This document shows positions 23,438 through 32,492 of a stretch of DNA of 56,702 nucleotides, piece by piece; the stretch's first letter is position 1; each line of letters opens with the position of its first letter. Under the pieces are notes generated by a model that saw only the letters and a program-made list of their open reading frames with translations, was not told where the DNA came from and searched no databases. Source of the stretch: an uncultured Atopobiaceae bacterium. GTDB lineage: Bacteria; Actinomycetota; Coriobacteriia; Coriobacteriales; Atopobiaceae. The DNA is taken from contig CALUNW010000013.1 of the NCBI GenBank assembly GCA_944322145.1, positions 1 to 56,702 of the forward strand, in the 5' to 3' direction. The translations under genes and the position numbers were made by a program.

Positions 23438-25111
23438 CTAGAAGAGGCCGACGATCTTGCCGTCGGGCGTGACGTCGATCTTCTCGGCCGCCGGCACCTT
23501 GGGCAGGCCCGGCATGGTCATGATGTCGCCGGTGAGCGCGACGATGAAGCCCGCGCCCGCCGAGACCTTGAGGTTGCGCACCGTGATGCGGAAGTCGCGT
23601 GGGGCGCCGAGCTTGGTCTGGTCGTCGGTGAAGGAGTACTGGGTCTTTGCCACGCAGATGGGAAGGCCGCCGAAGCCCTGCTCCTCGAGCTGCTTCAGCT
23701 GCTTGGCCGCGGCGCTCGTGAAGTCGACGCCGTCGGCGTGGTAGACCTTGGTGGCGATGGCGTTCAGCTTGTTCGCGATGGTGTCCTCGACGTCGTAGGC
23801 AAAGCGGAAGTCGCTCGGCTCCTCGCACAGGCGCACGACCTCCTCGGCGAGCGCCTGGCCGCCCTCGCCGCCCTTGGCCCAGACCTCGGAGAGCGCGACG
23901 TTGACGCCGAGCTCGTTGCACTTGCGCTCGACGAGCGCGAGCTCGGCGGCGGTGTCCGTCGGGAAGGCGTTGATGGCCACCACCACGGGCAGGCCCCAGA
24001 CCTCGCGGATGTTGGAGACGTGCTGCAGCAGGTTGGGCAGGCCGGCCTCGAGCGCCTCGAGGTTCTCGGCACCCAGGTCCGCCTTGGCGACGCCGCCGTT
24101 GTACTTGAGGGCGCGCACGGTCGCCACGAGCACTACGGCGCTCGGCTGGATGCCGGCGTAGCGGCACTTGATGTCCAGGAACTTCTCGGCACCCAGGTCC
24201 GCGCCGAAGCCGGCCTCGGTGACCACGTAGTCGGCGAGCTTGAGCGCCGTCGTGGTGGCCTCCACGGAGTTGCAGCCGTGGGCGATGTTAGCGAACGGGC
24301 CGCCGTGGACGAAGGCGGGGTTGCCCTCGAGCGTCTGCACGAGGTTGGGCTTGATGGCGTCCTTGAGCAGGGCGGTCATGGCCCCCTCGGCGTGAATGTC
24401 GGCCACGGTGACCGGCCTGCGATCGTAGGTGTAGGCGATGACCATGCGAGCCAGGCGGGCCTTCAGGTCCATGAGGTCGGTGGCGAGGCAGAACACGGCC
24501 ATGACCTCGGAGGCCACGGTGATGTCGAAGCCGTCCTGGCGCGGCATGCCGTCCGCGACGCCGCCCAGGCCGTCGACGACGTTGCGCAGCTGGCGGTCGT
24601 TCATGTCCACGCAGCGCTTCCAGACCACGCGGCGCGGGTCGATGCCCAGGGCGTTGCCCTGCTTGATGTGGTTGTCGAGCATCGCGGCGCAGAGGTTGTT
24701 GGCGGCGCCGATGGCATGGAAGTCCCCCGTGAAGTGGAGGTTGATGTCCTCCATGGGGACGACCTGCGCGTAGCCGCCGCCGGCCGCGCCGCCCTTGATG
24801 CCAAAGACGGGCCCGAGCGAGGGCTCGCGCAGCGCGAGCATGGTCTGGTGCCCCATGCGGTTCATGGCGTCGGCCAGGCCGATCGACGTGGTGGTCTTGC
24901 CCTCGCCCGCGGGCGTGGGGTTGATGGCGGTCACGAGGACGAGCTTGCCCTTGCGCGGCGCGTCCGCGAGCGAGTGGATGTCGACCTTGGCCTTGGTGCG
25001 GCCGTACGGCTCGATCATGTCCTCGGTGAGGCCGGCGCGCGCGGCGACCTCGGCGATGGGCAGCATCTGGGCTTCCTGGGCGATCTCGATGTCCGACTTG
25101 TAATCCGCCAT
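23438..25111 (-). CDS. fhs: Formate-tetrahydrofolate ligase
   Basis: A 557-residue Fhs of normal length. The ATP loop is [18 protein letters not shown] near residues 66-83; [21 protein letters not shown] and [15 protein letters not shown] follow near 95-140. It makes 10-formyl-THF from formate, ATP and THF. GGAGGG precedes the ATG. It leads a cluster with fchA, folD, focA and folE: formate entry, activation and reduction to methylene-THF. No pyruvate formate-lyase or other Wood-Ljungdahl genes are in the window. Confidence 0.96.
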   Translation of the reverse strand: MADYKSDIEIAQEAQMLPIAEVAARAGLTEDMIEPYGRTKAKVDIHSLADAPRKGKLVLVTAINPTPAGEGKTTTSIGLADAMNRMGHQTMLALREPSLGPVFGIKGGAAGGGYAQVVPMEDINLHFTGDFHAIGAANNLCAAMLDNHIKQGNALGIDPRRVVWKRCVDMNDRQLRNVVDGLGGVADGMPRQDGFDITVASEVMAVFCLATDLMDLKARLARMVIAYTYDRRPVTVADIHAEGAMTALLKDAIKPNLVQTLEGNPAFVHGGPFANIAHGCNSVEATTTALKLADYVVTEAGFGADLGAEKFLDIKCRYAGIQPSAVVLVATVRALKYNGGVAKADLGAENLEALEAGLPNLLQHVSNIREVWGLPVVVAINAFPTDTAAELALVERKCNELGVNVALSEVWAKGGEGGQALAEEVVRLCEEPSDFRFAYDVEDTIANKLNAIATKVYHADGVDFTSAAAKQLKQLEEQGFGGLPICVAKTQYSFTDDQTKLGAPRDFRITVRNLKVSAGAGFIVALTGDIMTMPGLPKVPAAEKIDVTPDGKIVGLF

Positions 25112-25214
25112 AACCGTCCCTCCGACGCGGGCTGTCTGAACCTATAACTATAGCGCGTACTTCTCGGCCGTGCGTCACTGTCCGGTCGAGCCCCGACCGC
25201 GGCGCCGTCAAAAT

Positions 25215-25285
25215 AACGCGCACAGAATGCGTTGCGGCAAAATCTTTCCTGCGGATATGCAAAGTGAAAACAAACGGTGCGCGTT
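25215..25285. repeat. Palindromic element sharing a core with 27669-27741
   Basis: Arms AACGCGCAC (25215-25223) and GTGCGCGTT (25277-25285) enclose TTTCCTGCGGATATGCAAAG (25245-25264). The reverse complement of this core closely matches the loop of the element between galM and galK. It lies in the 233-base gap between the lacI-type gene and fhs, with a word copy at 25313-25322. Confidence 0.6.
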
Positions 25286-25344
25286 AATCGGAACGCGACA
25301 ACCCGGCGCGGGCGAGAAGGACGTCGGGCAGAAAGCCCGCGGCG

Positions 25345-26373
25345 TCAGCGGCGTGCCTCGGCGACCGAACTGCGCTCCACGAGCGTGGGCGGGATGCGGA
25401 TCGCCCGCGGGCGATAGCCCGGCGCCGTGCCGAGAAGTGCCTGCTCGACAGCTGCGCGACCGCGCGCCACGAGGTCGAAGCGCACCGTGGTGAGACCCAC
25501 GTGCGGCACCGTGTCGCGCAGCGAGTCGTCGACGCCCACCACGCTCACGTCCTCGGGGACGCGCCGGCCCGCGTCGCGCAGGGCCTCCATGACGCCGAGC
25601 GCCATCTGGTCGTTGGCGGCGTAGACCGCCGTCATCGCCGCGTCTCCCGCGAGCGCGGCGCCCGCCTCGTAGCCGCTGTCGGCCGTCCAGTCCCCGCGCA
25701 GGGGCTCGGCGGCGTCGACGCCGCGCGCGGCGAGGGCGTCGCGCCAGCCCTTCTCGCGAAAGGACGAGTCGACCGAGTATACAGGCCCTCCCACGAAGCG
25801 GACCTCGCGGTGACCGTGGCCGGCGAGGTGGTCCATGAGCAGGGCGGAGCAGCCGTACTGGTCCGAGTCCACGGTCGTGCAGCGCGAGTGCTCGTACATG
25901 GTGAGCAGCACGGTGCTCAGGCCCGGCTGCGGGACAAAGTCCTCGAAGTCCTCCGACTTCAGGCTCATGCTGATGACGAGCGCGTCGATGGGCAGGCCCG
26001 CCATGCGCCGCGTTGCCTCGGCCAGGGAGAGCGGCGCGCGGTCGTCCATCTCGACCGTCGTCACCGCGCAGCCCACGTCGCCGGCGGCGGAGAGGACGCC
26101 CTTGATCGTGCCGAGGTTGCCGAACTGCTCGACGTTGTAGAGGGCGAGGCCCACCGAGTTGTAGCGGCCGCTGCGCAGCGACCTGCCGGCGAAGTTGGGG
26201 CGGAAGCCGAGCTCCTCCATGGCGAGAAGGACGCGCTCCCGCGTGCGCTCGCTAACGTTGGGAAGCCCGTTGGCAACGCGCGAGACCGTCTGCTGCGAGA
26301 CGCCCGCCACGCGCGCGACCTGCGCCATGGAGACGGGCCCCGCCGGGGCGCGAACGCTCTTCTCGTCCTGCAT
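25345..26373 (-). CDS. LacI/GalR family transcriptional regulator
   Basis: A 342-residue LacI-type repressor. The helix-turn-helix and hinge lie at about residues 16-70 (SMAQVARVAGVSQQTVSRVA, LGFRPNFAGRSLRSGR); the periplasmic-binding-protein-like effector domain follows, with VVGVDDSLRDTVPHVGLTTV near 278-297. It is divergent from galM-galK-galT, so galactose or a derivative is the likely effector. A TGNNNNCGNTNNCA-type site lies in between. GGGGAGGGG precedes the ATG at 26373. Confidence 0.9.
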   Translation of the reverse strand: MQDEKSVRAPAGPVSMAQVARVAGVSQQTVSRVANGLPNVSERTRERVLLAMEELGFRPNFAGRSLRSGRYNSVGLALYNVEQFGNLGTIKGVLSAAGDVGCAVTTVEMDDRAPLSLAEATRRMAGLPIDALVISMSLKSEDFEDFVPQPGLSTVLLTMYEHSRCTTVDSDQYGCSALLMDHLAGHGHREVRFVGGPVYSVDSSFREKGWRDALAARGVDAAEPLRGDWTADSGYEAGAALAGDAAMTAVYAANDQMALGVMEALRDAGRRVPEDVSVVGVDDSLRDTVPHVGLTTVRFDLVARGRAAVEQALLGTAPGYRPRAIRIPPTLVERSSVAEARR

Positions 26374-26461
26374 GGACTCCCCTCCCCGCCGAGTCGTCGA
26401 CCGCTTGCAGCCCAATTCTAACCGATGGGCGGAAAGGCCGCATTCTCGCCTCCGCCGTGAA

Positions 26462-26475
26462 TGAGTACGTTAACA
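26462..26475. promoter_or_regulatory. Candidate LacI/GalR-type operator
   Basis: TGAGTACGTTAACA matches TGNNNNCGNTNNCA, the GalR/CytR-type half-palindrome with central CG. It lies between the divergent regulator (start 26373) and galM (start 26531), about 56 bases before galM. Confidence 0.6.
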
Positions 26476-26530
26476 TTGTGCCTGGGGCTGCTCATGAGGC
26501 ATGCCCGCGGACGCTGGCGAGAGGAGCATC

Positions 26531-27607
26531 GTGATCAAGACGACCTCGTTCGGAACCCTGCCCGACGGCAGGGAGGCGCACGTCTTCGAGCTGTCCGACG
26601 GCGTCGCGCGCGTGCGCGTGAGCGACTACGGCGCGGCGGTCCTGGGCATCGACGTGCCGGACCGCGCGGGCGCGCTCGCCGACGTGGTCCTGGGCTTTGG
26701 CGACCTCGCGGGGTACCTCGGCCCCAACCCCGCCTTCTACGGCGGCACCGTGGGGCCCGTCGCAAACCGCACCGACCGCGCCGAGGTCCCGCTCGGCGGC
26801 ACCGTCTACCACCTCGCGCACAACGACGGGCCCGAGCTCGCCAACAACAACCACACCGACGCCGAGCGCGGGCTGCACAAGCGCCTCTGGGACGCGGTGG
26901 TCGACGACGGGGCCAACACGGTCCGGATGAGCTGCCGCCTCGCCGACGGCGAGCTCGGCCTCCCCGGAAACCGCACGTTCTCCGCGTCCTTCTCGCTCGC
27001 CGCGGACGGCGCCGCCCACGTGCTCACCGTGGCCTACGGCTGCGAGACGGACGCCCCCACCTACGTGAGCATGACCAACCACACCTACATGAACCTCGCC
27101 GGCCATGACGCGGGCCCGGTCCTCGGGGAGGTCGTGGTCGCGGAGGCGGACAGTTTCCTGCCCCTTCGCCCCGACTGCGTCTCCGCGGGCGAGATCCGAC
27201 CCGTCGCAGACACGCCGTTCGACTTCCGCTCGCCCCGCGTGCTCGGCGACGCCGTCGACGCCGACGACGAGCAGATCAAGATCGGACGCGGCTACGACCA
27301 CTGCCTGTGCATCCGCGGATGGGAGCCCGGCGCGGCGCCGCGTCCCGCGCTGCACGTGGTCGAGCCCGTCAGCGGCCGTGCGCTCGACGTGCTGGTGACC
27401 ACCCCCGGCGCCCACCTCTACACCGGCAACTGGCTCGGCGACGAGGGCGCCAAGGACGGCGCGAGCTACGCGCCGCGCGACGGCCTTGCCTTCGAGCCGG
27501 AGTTCTACCCGGACAACATCCACCACCCGGAGTGGCCGCAGGCCGTCTGGGGGCCCGGCAGGCCGTACGCCCAGACGATCGTGTACCGGTTCTCGACCGT
27601 CGGGTAG
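26531..27607 (+). CDS. galM: Aldose 1-epimerase
   Basis: A 358-residue mutarotase. GPVANRTDRAEVPLGGTVYHLAHNDG near residues 75-100 carries the conserved Asn-Arg; SMTNHTYMNLAGH near 180-192 has the catalytic His, and the catalytic Glu lies in LAFEPEFYPDNIHHPEWP near 320-337. It interconverts alpha and beta galactose for GalK. The GTG at 26531 is preferred because GAGAGGAG precedes it; an in-frame ATG at 26501 has no site. First gene of the Leloir cluster. Confidence 0.92.
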   Translation: MIKTTSFGTLPDGREAHVFELSDGVARVRVSDYGAAVLGIDVPDRAGALADVVLGFGDLAGYLGPNPAFYGGTVGPVANRTDRAEVPLGGTVYHLAHNDGPELANNNHTDAERGLHKRLWDAVVDDGANTVRMSCRLADGELGLPGNRTFSASFSLAADGAAHVLTVAYGCETDAPTYVSMTNHTYMNLAGHDAGPVLGEVVVAEADSFLPLRPDCVSAGEIRPVADTPFDFRSPRVLGDAVDADDEQIKIGRGYDHCLCIRGWEPGAAPRPALHVVEPVSGRALDVLVTTPGAHLYTGNWLGDEGAKDGASYAPRDGLAFEPEFYPDNIHHPEWPQAVWGPGRPYAQTIVYRFSTVG

Positions 27608-27668
27608 CGCGTTCTTCTCGCCCGGCGGTGGCGCGCCGCCCGCGGCATCCCGCCGCCCGCGGCACCAT

Positions 27669-27741
27669 TAGTACGCACAGTTCGGTTAACTTTCATATAT
27701 CCGCAGGAAAGGAAATCGCAAAACTGGAACTGTGCGTACTA
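27669..27741. repeat. Perfect 15-bp inverted repeat between galM and galK
   Basis: TAGTACGCACAGTTC (27669-27683) and GAACTGTGCGTACTA (27727-27741) are perfect arms around a 43-base loop that contains ATATCCGCAGGAAAGG. It lies in the 224-base galM-galK gap, with a copy of GTTCTTCTCG (27611-27620) three bases after the galM stop. It could affect galK expression, or be a member of the repeat family seen at 25215-25285. Confidence 0.75.
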
Positions 27742-27831
27742 GCAACCCCGGAAGGAAGGGCTGGCGAAAAGAGCGACGGCCCGCTAGCAATCGTGAAAGC
27801 GCCCCGCAGGGGGCTCGATGAAAGGAGCAGC

Positions 27832-29040
27832 ATGGCAGCAGGAACGGACAAGGGCACGCCCCTCGAGGTGGCCCGCGAGCTCTTTGAACGGGAGTTCGCC
27901 GACGTGGCGCACGAGCGTCTGCTCGCGGTCCACGCGCCCGCGCGCTCGGAGATCTCGGGCAACCACACCGACCACGAGGGCGGCCACGTCATCGCCGGCG
28001 CGCTGAACGTCGCCATCGACGGTGTCGCGGCGGCCAACGGCACCGACCGCGTGCGCGTGGCGAGCGCGGGGTACCCCACCTTCGAGATCTCGCTGGACAG
28101 CCTCGACGAGCGCGAGGACGAGCACGTCACGACGGCCGGCCTCGTGCGCGGCATGGCGGCGTGCATGGCAAGGACCGGGCGCACCCCCGCGGGCTTTGAC
28201 CTTGCGATGACGAGCGACATCCCCTCCGGCGGCGGCCTCTCCAGCTCCGCTGCCGTGGAGGCCGCGCTCGGCCGCGTGATGGAGGCGCTCTGGGAGGGCC
28301 CCGAGGTCACGCCGGTCGAGCTCGCCAAGATGGGCCAGTTCGCCGAGAACCGCTACTTCGGCAAGCCGTGCGGTCTCATGGACCAGGCGGCCGTCTGCCT
28401 GGGCGGCCTCGCGTTTATGGACTTCGAGGACGCCGCCGAGCCGCGCACGGCCAAGCTCGAGCTCGACTTCGACGCCGCGGGCTATGCCCTCTGCCTCGTC
28501 GACGTGGGCTGCGACCACGCGCCCTTCACCGCGGACTACGCCGCGGTGCCCGTTGAGATGCAGCAGGTGGCCCGCGAGTTCGGCCACGAGCGCCTCTGCG
28601 AGGTCGACCCGGCCGAGTTTGACCGTCTCCTGCCTGAGCTGCGCGAGAAGCTCGGCGACCGCGCGATCCTGCGCGCGATCCACTACTGGCGCGAGAACGA
28701 GCTCGTCGACAAGCGCTGGGACGCCCTCACGGCCGGCGACATCGACCGCTTCCTCGAGCTCACCCGCGAGTCCGGCGCGAGCTCCGCGATGTTCCTCCAG
28801 AACGTCTCCACCGGCGGCTCCTTCCAGCCGGCGATGCTGGCGCTGGGCCTGGCCGAGCGCATCCTCGACGGCCGCGGCGCCACGCGCATCCACGGCGGCG
28901 GCTTCGGCGGCTCCGTCCAGTGCTTCGTGCCGATCGACATGGTCGAGGACTTCACCGCCCAGATGAACGCCTGGCTGGGCGAGGGCGCCTGCGTCCACTA
29001 CCAGATCGCCGAGAAGGGGGCGCATGCGGCATGGCTGTAG
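27832..29040 (+). CDS. galK: Galactokinase
   Basis: A 402-residue GHMP kinase. SEISGNHTDHEGGHV near residues 40-54 is the galactose-binding motif (a variant of R-x-N-LIGEHTDYN-x-G). SDIPSGGGLSSSAAVE near 128-143 is the ATP loop and IHGGGFGGSVQCFV near 351-364 the third motif. It phosphorylates galactose to galactose-1-phosphate. AAAGGAGCAGC precedes the ATG at 27832. The stop overlaps galT, so translation is coupled. Confidence 0.93.
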   Translation: MAAGTDKGTPLEVARELFEREFADVAHERLLAVHAPARSEISGNHTDHEGGHVIAGALNVAIDGVAAANGTDRVRVASAGYPTFEISLDSLDEREDEHVTTAGLVRGMAACMARTGRTPAGFDLAMTSDIPSGGGLSSSAAVEAALGRVMEALWEGPEVTPVELAKMGQFAENRYFGKPCGLMDQAAVCLGGLAFMDFEDAAEPRTAKLELDFDAAGYALCLVDVGCDHAPFTADYAAVPVEMQQVAREFGHERLCEVDPAEFDRLLPELREKLGDRAILRAIHYWRENELVDKRWDALTAGDIDRFLELTRESGASSAMFLQNVSTGGSFQPAMLALGLAERILDGRGATRIHGGGFGGSVQCFVPIDMVEDFTAQMNAWLGEGACVHYQIAEKGAHAAWL

Positions 29041-30650
29041 AGAACGTCCGCGACAACGTCCAGGCGCTCGTCGACTACGCGGCGACGCGCGATCTCATCG
29101 GCTGGACGGACCGCGTCTGGTCGTACAACGCCACGCTCGAGGCCATCGGGGCGCTCGGGCCCGGGCCGGAGCAGTCCTGGGTCCTGGCGGAGGAGCCTGA
29201 CCTCGACGCGGAGCCGGCCGAGCTCGACCTCGAGGCCACGCTCGCCGACCTCGCGGAGGTCGCGGTGACCAACGGCTGCGTCGAGGACACGGCAAACGGT
29301 CGCGACCGCGTGGCCATGCGCGTCATGGGCACCCTGATGCCGCGCCCGTCCGAGACCATCTCCATCTTCGACGCGCTCGTGGAGGAGGACCCCAAGGCGG
29401 CCACCGACTGGTTCTACCGCATCTGCTGCGACGCGGGCTACGTGCGCCGCGCCGCCATCGCGCGCAACATCCAGTGGAGCTCCCCCACCCGCTGGGGCGA
29501 CCTCGAGATCACGATCAACCTCTCCAAGCCCGAGAAGGACCCGCGCGACATCGCGGCGGCGGGCGCGGCCAAGGCCACGGGCGAGAAGTACCCGGCGTGC
29601 CAGCTCTGCATCGAGAACGAGGGCTACCCCGGGCGCGGCGCGGCGATGGCAGGCGGCGAGCACCCGGCCCGCCAGAACCTGCGCATCATCCCGATCGAGC
29701 TCGACGGCGAGCGCTGGGGCCTGCAGTACAGCCCCTACGCCTACTTCAACGAGCACAGCATCGCGATGAGCGCCCACCATCGCCCGATGCACATCGACGA
29801 GAAGGCACTGCGCTGCCTGCTCGACTTCGTCGACCTGCTGCCGCACTACTTCATCGGCTCCAACGCCGACCTGCCGATCGTGGGCGGCTCGATCCTCTCG
29901 CACGACCACTTCCAGGGCGGCGCGCACGAGTTCCCGATGATGCGCGCCGAGGTCGCCGAGTCCTTCTCGATGGACGCCTTCCCCGGCGTGGAGGGCGCCG
30001 TGCTCACCTGGCCGCTCTCCGTGCTGCGCCTGCGCTCCGCGAGCCGGGACGACCTGCTCGCGGCCGCCGTGCACGTCATCGACGCGTGGCGCGCCTGGAC
30101 CGACGAGTCCGTGGGCGTGATCGCCCTCGACGAGGACGGCACGCGCCACAACACCGTGACGCCCGTCGTGCGCCGCGTGGACGAGGGCGGAGCCGTGGGC
30201 GGCGAGCGCTACGAGGCCTACCTCGCGCTGCGCTGCAACGTCACGAGCGACGAGCACCCGCTCGGCATCTTCCACCCGCACGCCGAGTACCACCACATCA
30301 AGAAGGAAAACATCGGCCTCATCGAGGTCATGGGCCTCGCGATCCTGCCGCCGCGCCTCGTGGGCGAGCTCGCCGCCGTGCGGGCGCACCTGCTCGAGGG
30401 CGTCTCCGCGGGCGCCGACGTCGATGCCGTGCGCGCCGCGCTGGACGCGGATCCGGCGAGCGCGAGCCACGCCGCCTGGGCGGCCGAGGTCTACGGGCGC
30501 CGCGCGGGCGAGCTCACCGAGGAGACCGCCGAGCAGGTCCTGCGCGACGAGGTCGGCGCCGTCTTCGGCCACGTGCTCGAGGACGCCGGCGTCTTCAAGT
30601 GGGACGAGGACGGCCGCGCCGCGCAGATGCGCTTCGTCGCGAGCCTGTAG
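29031..30650 (+). CDS. galT: Galactose-1-phosphate uridylyltransferase, type 2
   Basis: A 539-residue GalT of the long Firmicutes-type family, not the short HIT-type E. coli enzyme. Landmarks are CQLCIENEGYPGR near residues 188-200, YFNEHSIAMSAHHRPM near 239-254, GGSILSHDHFQGG near 286-298 with the His-x-His, and HAEYHHIKKENIGLIEVMGL near 418-437. It exchanges UMP between UDP-glucose and galactose-1-phosphate. It overlaps galK by 10 bases. No galE lies nearby. A strong terminator follows. Confidence 0.93.
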   Translation: MAVENVRDNVQALVDYAATRDLIGWTDRVWSYNATLEAIGALGPGPEQSWVLAEEPDLDAEPAELDLEATLADLAEVAVTNGCVEDTANGRDRVAMRVMGTLMPRPSETISIFDALVEEDPKAATDWFYRICCDAGYVRRAAIARNIQWSSPTRWGDLEITINLSKPEKDPRDIAAAGAAKATGEKYPACQLCIENEGYPGRGAAMAGGEHPARQNLRIIPIELDGERWGLQYSPYAYFNEHSIAMSAHHRPMHIDEKALRCLLDFVDLLPHYFIGSNADLPIVGGSILSHDHFQGGAHEFPMMRAEVAESFSMDAFPGVEGAVLTWPLSVLRLRSASRDDLLAAAVHVIDAWRAWTDESVGVIALDEDGTRHNTVTPVVRRVDEGGAVGGERYEAYLALRCNVTSDEHPLGIFHPHAEYHHIKKENIGLIEVMGLAILPPRLVGELAAVRAHLLEGVSAGADVDAVRAALDADPASASHAAWAAEVYGRRAGELTEETAEQVLRDEVGAVFGHVLEDAGVFKWDEDGRAAQMRFVASL

Positions 30651-30688
30651 GTCCGTTCTTCTCGCCTATCGCCACCGCCGCACAGCCT

Positions 30689-30723
30689 GGGGCCGGCCGC
30701 CAACGCGACCGGCCCCTTCTTTC
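30689..30723 (+). terminator. Rho-independent terminator of the gal operon
   Basis: GGGGCCGG-CCGC and GCG-CCGGCCCC arms enclose CAAC and are followed by TTCTTTC, 39 bases past galT. A copy of GTTCTTCTCG (30655-30664) lies between the stop codon and the hairpin. Confidence 0.85.
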
Positions 30724-30727
30724 GAGC

Positions 30728-30960
30728 CCTCACTTGATGGCAAACACCGGGTCGCAGCGCGCACTGGACGAAGCACGGCCCCAAATCCGCCCGCACTCGA
30801 TGGCAAATGCCGAGAGCGAGCCCGCACCTGGCGCCGCCGCGCATCGAGTGCGGGCCCCAGGGCACTGGATGCGGGCACTCGATGGCAAACGCCGGGTAGC
30901 CCCGCGCACTGGACGCCCTTCGGGCCCAAATCCGCCCGCACTCGTTGCCCGCACTCATGA
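30728..30960. repeat. CACTCGATGGCAAA repeat cluster
   Basis: Forward boxes CACTYGATGGCAAA begin at 30731, 30794 and 30876, with an inverted CATCGAGTGCGGG at 30842-30854 and a degenerate copy near 30939. Two longer stretches of about 66 bases (from 30731 and 30876) share CCGGGT, GCGCACTGGACG and CCCAAATCCGCCCGCACTCG. The 440-base gap between galT and paaK contains no gene, only the terminator, this cluster and the next array. Confidence 0.75.
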
Positions 30961-30965
30961 GTGCG

Positions 30966-31105
30966 GGCGAGAAGGACGCGCGGCCCTGATGGTGAGTGCA
31001 GGCGAGAAGGGCGTGTGGCCCCGCTCGTTGCCGCGGGCGAGAAGGGCGTGCGGCCCTACTGGTAGGCGCAGGCGAGAAGGACGTGCTCCCCTACTCGTAG
31101 CGCTC
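30966..31105. repeat. 35-bp tandem repeat built on GGCGAGAAGGRCG
   Basis: Four units start at 30966, 31001, 31036 and 31071, exactly 35 bases apart, each beginning GGCGAGAAGG. Units 1 and 4 match the word CGAGAAGGAC exactly; units 2 and 3 have GGC at the end. Spacers are partly conserved (GTGCGGCCC, TGGT). The last unit overlaps the end of paaK (stop 31091-31093). Confidence 0.85.
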
Positions 31106-32326
31106 GTCGAAGACGCGGCGGGTCTTCTTCTCGCTGCGCGGCAGGACGCCGAGCTCGACCACCTTGACGAGCGGCGTGAAGCCGATGCGGCGCTTGACCT
31201 CGTGCGCGACCTCGTCGGCAAGGTCGAGGAAGTCCTGCGTGCCGTCCGTCTCCACGTAGATGCGCATGGTGTCGCGGCCCTCGAGGTGCGAGATGCGGAT
31301 CTGGTACTCGCTCGAGAGCTGCGGGAACTCCTGCAGCACCTCCTCGATCTGGCGCGGGAAGACGTTGACGCCCTTGATCTTGACCATGTCGTCGGAGCGG
31401 CCCTGCAGCGTGTCGATGCGCGGGTAGGGGCTTCCGCAGGGGCAGGTGCCGGGGATGATGCGGCTGAGGTCGTGCGTGCGGAAGCGGATGAGCGGCGCGC
31501 CCTCCTTGACCAGCGTCGTGATCACGATCTCGCCCCACTCGCCGTCGGGCAGCGGGGCGCCCGTGGCGGGGTCGACGATCTCGATGTAGATGAAGTCGTC
31601 CCAGTAGTGCATGCCGTCCTCGGCGTCGCAGGAGATGCCGATGCCGGGACCGTAGACCTCGGTGAGGCCGTAGATGTCGTAGACCTGGATGCCGAGGCCC
31701 GCCTTCACGCGGTCGCGCATCTTCTTGCCCCAGCGCTCGGAGCCGATGACGCCCTTGCGCAGCGCGATGCTGTCGCGCATGCCGCGCACCTCCACCTCCT
31801 CGGCCAGGAGCAGGGCATAGCTCGACGTGGCGCCGATGACCGTGGTCTGCAGGTCCACCATGAACTGGAGCTGCTTCTCGGTGTTGCCGGGCCCCATCGG
31901 GACGGCCATCGCGCCGAGCTTCTCGGCGCCGGCCTGGAAGCCGATGCCCGCGGTCCAGAGGCCGTAGCCGGGCGTGATCTGGATGCGGTCCTCGGACGTG
32001 ATGCCCGCGAGCTCGTAGCAGCGGGCAAACTGCGTGGCCCAGTCGTCGACGTCGCGCGCGGTGTACGGGATGATCACGGGCGTGCCCGTGGTGCCCGAGC
32101 TCGAATGGATGCGCACGATCTGGCGCTCGTCCACGGCGGAGATCCCCAGCGGGTAGCAGTTGCGCAGGTCCTCCTTCTCCGAGAAGGGCAGCGCGAGGAA
32201 GTCCTCCTCGGTGCGGACCTCGGTGACGCCGGCATCCTGGAGGCGCCGCCCGAAGTAGTTGCCGGAAGCCACGAGCCGCTGGACTTGGTCGTTCACGAGC
32301 TTGAGCTGGGACTCGCTGATCTTCAT
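31091..32326 (-). CDS. paaK: Phenylacetate-CoA ligase family enzyme
   Basis: A 411-residue AMP-forming aryl-CoA ligase, slightly shorter than typical PaaK. The AMP-binding loop is HSSSGTTGTPVIIPYT near residues 74-89; YDIYGLTEVYGPGIG lies near 214-228, and SDDMVKIKGVNVFPRQIEE near 316-334 contains the hinge and CoA domain entry. It interconverts arylacetates and their CoA thioesters. Downstream of iorA and iorB, it fits handling of arylacetyl-CoA made from amino acids. Its ribosome binding site AGGAG forms at the edge of the palindrome at 32336-32492. Confidence 0.9.
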   Translation of the reverse strand: MKISESQLKLVNDQVQRLVASGNYFGRRLQDAGVTEVRTEEDFLALPFSEKEDLRNCYPLGISAVDERQIVRIHSSSGTTGTPVIIPYTARDVDDWATQFARCYELAGITSEDRIQITPGYGLWTAGIGFQAGAEKLGAMAVPMGPGNTEKQLQFMVDLQTTVIGATSSYALLLAEEVEVRGMRDSIALRKGVIGSERWGKKMRDRVKAGLGIQVYDIYGLTEVYGPGIGISCDAEDGMHYWDDFIYIEIVDPATGAPLPDGEWGEIVITTLVKEGAPLIRFRTHDLSRIIPGTCPCGSPYPRIDTLQGRSDDMVKIKGVNVFPRQIEEVLQEFPQLSSEYQIRISHLEGRDTMRIYVETDGTQDFLDLADEVAHEVKRRIGFTPLVKVVELGVLPRSEKKTRRVFDERYE

Positions 32327-32335
32327 GCTTGTCTC

Positions 32336-32492
32336 CTGTCAATTGGGGACGTGTTTTTTCGTGCAGACAAAAAGGGACAGGTTTGCCTGCGCGCATGCGA
32401 CACGTCGTCTCAGGCTTCTACTACTTCATTGGCCACCCGCGTAAAACCTGTCCCTTTTTGTCTGCACGAAAAAACACGTCCCCAATTGACAG
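32336..32492. repeat. Long CTGTCAATTGGGG palindrome, copy 1
   Basis: Arms of about 49 bases, starting CTGTCAATTGGGGACGTG and ending in its inverted copy CCCCAATTGACAG, are almost perfect and enclose a 57-base loop. Internal parts read TCGTGCAGACAAAAAGGGAC and its complement. It overlaps the 3' end of iorB and abuts the paaK ribosome binding site. A diverged copy lies at 35248-35377. Confidence 0.9.

Noticed and set aside
25112..25344. Tetrahydrofolate riboswitch upstream of fhs
   Set aside because: The conserved THF aptamer sequence elements are not recognisable; the gap is explained by a palindromic element and a word copy.
30728..31105. Possible CRISPR array in the galT-paaK gap
   Set aside because: Units are a 35-bp direct tandem without unique spacers of fixed length, and no cas genes are in the window.
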